DNA of 64,000 nucleotides, from assembly GCA_038373865.1 (NCBI GenBank), contig JAXGGA010002046.1:62001-126000 (forward strand), given 5' to 3'. Positions within the stretch are counted from its first letter, which is position 1; every line of letters starts with the position of its first letter. The translations under genes were made by a program, and so were the position numbers. The stretch comes from Uloborus plumipes (Eukaryota; Arthropoda; Arachnida; Araneae; Uloboridae). Below the pieces are notes generated by a model. The model was not told the origin of the DNA, did no database searches, and saw only the letters and a program-made list of their open reading frames with translations. Of the stretch, positions 63,602 to 64,000 are shown piece after piece.

Positions 63602-64000
63602 CTACATATTTGATGCTTATTATATATCTTACATACTTAAAACTGAATTTTTAATGACCTTAATATTGAATTTCAAACATTCGCAGAATTCAGTTTAATT
63701 TCTCTCCATCAAAGGAAAAAAACCATGAATGCATTGTTCACATTACCATGATAATTTGAAAATTATGGATCAAATGGCGACACAACAGATAGATTTCGAA
63801 ACTATTGGTTACATGTATAAATTAATTGAGCATTTTCTGTTCTAAGCGAAATTTAAATAAAAAAAATAAATCAGTCAACATTCATTTGGCATAGTAATTT
63901 GCTACAAGAAGCATAAGTAATTTTAGTATAAATATAACTCTTCAACCTATTAAGTGGTTGAAATTAGATAGTAAGTATGTCAGCAAAGGGGCCGTTTACT
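63602..64000. other. ferritin intron, no feature seen
   Basis: AT-rich. No upstream ferritin exon can be recognised before the window ends. Confidence 0.5.

Overview
This is a eukaryotic, AT-rich, intron-rich and transposon-saturated window. The genes use GT-AG introns of roughly 0.7 to 5 kb, and most of the remaining DNA is nested DNA transposons, MITEs, Helitrons and tRNA-like SINEs. The ferritin C-terminus ([23 protein letters not shown]) most resembles chelicerate ferritins as I know them, so a spider or other arachnid is my best guess. That is inference, not proof.

Four host genes can be supported. (1) A THAP-domain zinc-finger gene on the minus strand (11509-17824, three recognisable exons). 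(2) Head-to-head with it, 561 bp away, a complete UBE2Z-type E2 ubiquitin-conjugating enzyme gene on the plus strand (18386-32562, seven exons, 318 aa, catalytic Cys155). (3) An intronless, strongly diverged cyclin A-like gene on the plus strand (48944-49858, 304 aa). (4) The last two coding exons of a heavy-chain-type ferritin on the minus strand (57210-61758); its 5' exons lie beyond the right edge.

Layout. 1-11 kb: no host gene; a Tigger/pogo relic, several MITEs, a small hAT and tRNA-like repeats. 11-18 kb: THAP gene, with a 5.1 kb repeat-filled first intron. 17.8-18.4 kb: shared divergent promoter region with an E2F-like site. 18.4-32.6 kb: UBE2Z; intron 1 carries a Helitron starting 25 bp after the 5' splice site, and intron 5 carries a mariner relic split by a hAT that is itself split by another hAT. 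32.7-48.8 kb: gene-poor repeats, including a 1.7 kb hAT with perfect 8-bp target duplications that hosts a TA-flanked element encoding a C4HC3 (PHD-like) finger, and a cluster of four copies of a foldback element, one interrupted by a Helitron whose empty site survives in its neighbour. 48.9-49.9 kb: cyclin. 50.1-54.4 kb: a 4.4 kb hAT with a perfect 8-bp target duplication and nested inverted and tandem repeats. 54.6-56.2 kb: diverged direct repeats. 57-64 kb: ferritin 3' half, with a nearly intact Tc1-like transposase (DD36E spacing) in one intron and a piggyBac-like remnant nested in a larger inverted-repeat element in the next.

The THAP and UBE2Z genes may share regulation through their common intergenic region; nothing links the cyclin and ferritin genes to them functionally. 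Transposon names come from terminal sequences, target-site duplications and visible protein motifs read by eye. Boundaries without a stated target duplication are approximate.
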